A stretch of 7,672 nt of DNA from Methanosarcinales archaeon (GTDB lineage: Archaea > Halobacteriota > Syntropharchaeia > Alkanophagales > Methanospirareceae): NCBI GenBank assembly GCA_025464345.1, contig JAODGP010000096.1, forward strand, positions 1 through 7,672. The letters run 5' to 3'. Made by a program: the position numbers and the translations under genes. This document shows, in pieces, positions 6,902 through 7,672 of the stretch (positions within the stretch are counted from its first letter, which is position 1; each line of letters starts with the position of its first letter). The notes under the pieces are model-generated. The model was not told the origin of the DNA, made no database searches, and saw only the letters and a program-made list of their open reading frames with translations.

Positions 6902-7330
6902 ATGGTGCTGAGTAGAGAAGAGATTTTGAGTGCGATCTACCATTGTGTGAAGTGTAAGTTATGCAGTATAGCGTGTTTCCATCCTGAGGAAGAATGGCTA
7001 CCGCTGTGTCCAAGCGGGCAGTTCTACGGCTATCAGGCGTTCTATGCACCCGGCAGTGTTGAGATAAGACTGCCAGAGCTGTTTGAGGCGATGCGGCGTG
7101 TGCTGGTGGCGGAGGGCTGGGCACTTGATGCGTACGGCGAGGTTGACAGGAAAAGATACAGTAACAAATATCAGGATGCAGACGTTCTTTATTTCATAGG
7201 CTGTACCGCTCGATACAGGGTACCTGAGATCGCTGATGCCATGATTGGTATATTCGATAAGTTGGGAATAAGATATCGCGTGATGGAAGAAGAGTGGTGC
7301 TGCGGTTCTGGTGGCGGTGTAAAGTCCTGA
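6902..7330 (+). CDS. Short HdrD-like (CCG-domain) iron-sulfur protein, apparently reduced
   Basis: The 142-residue product resembles heterodisulfide-reductase subunit D-like / Fe-S oxidoreductase proteins, but in abbreviated form. Near the N-terminus a ferredoxin-type motif CxxCxxCxxxC is present (Cys15, 18, 21 and 25), with another Cys at 36 in LCPSG. Residues 96-142 match the first half of a CCG domain: Cys101 (FIGCTARYR), then 31 residues, then Cys133-Cys134 (EEEWCCGSGGG). The usual continuation of about 35 residues to a CxxC is missing because the protein stops eight residues after the CC pair. A second ferredoxin-type cluster motif, expected in full-length relatives between YAPGSVEI and LPELFEAMRRVL, is also missing. 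Full relatives usually run well over 300 residues. The frame is intact, has a strong ribosome binding site, and its TGA overlaps the next gene's ATG. It could be a functional mini-protein or a decaying remnant. The family assignment is good; activity is doubtful. Confidence 0.75.
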   Translation: MVLSREEILSAIYHCVKCKLCSIACFHPEEEWLPLCPSGQFYGYQAFYAPGSVEIRLPELFEAMRRVLVAEGWALDAYGEVDRKRYSNKYQDADVLYFIGCTARYRVPEIADAMIGIFDKLGIRYRVMEEEWCCGSGGGVKS

Positions 7331-7672
7331 TGCTGCTCGCTTTCGAACTCTCAGGTGAGCATGAGACATTACCTGCGGCTGAGGTCCTCGCATGTCTGCG
7401 TGCTTATAACATCAATTACGAGGTGAAGTTACATACAGAAGGCATACTGGTGCTGGATTCAGCTTCAGCTTCAAGAGCGCATATAGTGGAGATCGCTAAG
7501 CGGCTGGGCATGACTCGACGCACATACGAGGTACTGAGTATGTCATGCGAGGAGGATATGGAGAGGCTATTGAAGGATGCAGAGCTGGAAAAGTTCATGC
7601 AGATTGGTGATACTTTTGCGGTTCGTGTGCGGAAGTCGCGGGAGACAAGAAAAAGAACAAGAAAAAGAACAA
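7330..7672 (+). CDS. tRNA (guanine10-N2)-methyltransferase, TrmG10 type, N-terminal part (runs off window)
   Basis: Only the first 114 residues are inside the window. They match the start of archaeal TrmG10-type enzymes, which add one or two methyl groups to N2 of guanine 10 in tRNA. The N-terminus MLLAFELSGEHETLPAAEV and the following stretch up to about residue 62 resemble the N-terminal ferredoxin-like domain. The segment from about residue 65 (RTYEVL) to FAVRVR at 96-101 looks like the beginning of the THUMP RNA-binding domain. The S-adenosylmethionine domain with its catalytic Asn/Asp-Pro-Pro-Tyr motif would lie downstream and cannot be checked. The start codon shares its A with the TGA of the HdrD-like gene (TGATG), so translation is probably coupled; GGTG at 7316-7319 may help. 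After FAVRVR the sequence turns into a basic tandem repeat, an unusual insertion for this position. Confidence 0.8.
   Translation, partial: MLLAFELSGEHETLPAAEVLACLRAYNINYEVKLHTEGILVLDSASASRAHIVEIAKRLGMTRRTYEVLSMSCEEDMERLLKDAELEKFMQIGDTFAVRVRKSRETRKRTRKRT
7645..7672 (+). repeat. In-frame 12-base tandem repeat (ACAAGAAAAAGA) inside the TrmG10-like gene
   Basis: The unit ACAAGAAAAAGA occurs at 7645-7656 and 7657-7668 without change, and a third copy begins at 7669 (ACAA) and leaves the window. Because the unit is a multiple of three it keeps the frame and encodes repeated Thr-Arg-Lys-Arg. The total copy number cannot be seen. Confidence 0.85.

Noticed and set aside
6831..7124. N-terminal extension of coaD to an upstream ATG at 7124
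   Set aside because: The extra 98 residues are antisense to the HdrD-like gene and cross the divergent promoter region. The PPAT family begins just before GGTFDPLHDGH.
7300..7340. A frameshift that splits a longer HdrD-like gene
   Set aside because: The methyltransferase frame starts at 7330 and its product is recognisable from its first residues, so no remaining HdrD-like sequence exists downstream in any frame. Deletion fits better than a frameshift.
6998..7393. Minus-strand open frame of 131 codons
   Set aside because: It is antisense to the HdrD-like gene and the start of the methyltransferase gene, has no ribosome binding site and no family resemblance.

Overview
The window looks like a piece of a euryarchaeal chromosome of roughly balanced base composition, most likely from the methanogen/methanotroph/Archaeoglobi-related part of the tree. 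Several gene families here are archaeal or mainly archaeal: bifunctional fructose-1,6-bisphosphate aldolase/phosphatase, archaeal phosphopantetheine adenylyltransferase, fused ADP-forming acyl-CoA synthetase, a COG1900-CBS homocysteine-biosynthesis protein like that of Methanosarcina, a heterodisulfide-reductase-like Fe-S protein and a TrmG10-type tRNA methyltransferase. Start regions also look archaeal: TATA-like boxes lie about 25 bases before several start codons that lack a ribosome binding site, as expected for leaderless mRNAs. The exact lineage cannot be fixed from the window alone.

Layout. Bases 1-93 hold no recognisable gene. From 94 to 1697 a leftward pair encodes a three-repeat TPR protein followed by the gluconeogenic FBP aldolase/phosphatase. 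A compact divergent promoter region (1698-1777) separates it from a rightward COG1900-CBS gene (1778-3301). That gene meets a leftward membrane protein of the flippase-like/UPF0104 family (3290-4291) tail to tail, with a 12-base overlap. Upstream of the membrane protein on the same strand lie the fused ADP-forming acyl-CoA synthetase (4324-6369) and coaD (6366-6830), whose stop and start codons overlap. A second AT-rich divergent region (6831-6901) leads rightward into a short, apparently cut-down HdrD-like iron-sulfur protein (6902-7330). Its stop overlaps the start of a tRNA guanine-N2 methyltransferase gene that runs off the window at 7672.

How the genes fit together. Most are core metabolism: acyl-CoA to acid conversion with ATP gain, coenzyme A synthesis, gluconeogenesis and homocysteine/methionine synthesis. 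The coaD-synthetase overlap places a CoA-making step beside a CoA-releasing enzyme. I see no CRISPR array, mobile element, rRNA or tRNA, and no clear new multigene system. The points most worth a second look are the reduced HdrD-like protein, which appears to lack both its second ferredoxin-type cluster motif and the end of its CCG domain, and a 12-base in-frame tandem repeat at the right edge that adds a Thr-Arg-Lys-Arg stretch to the methyltransferase.
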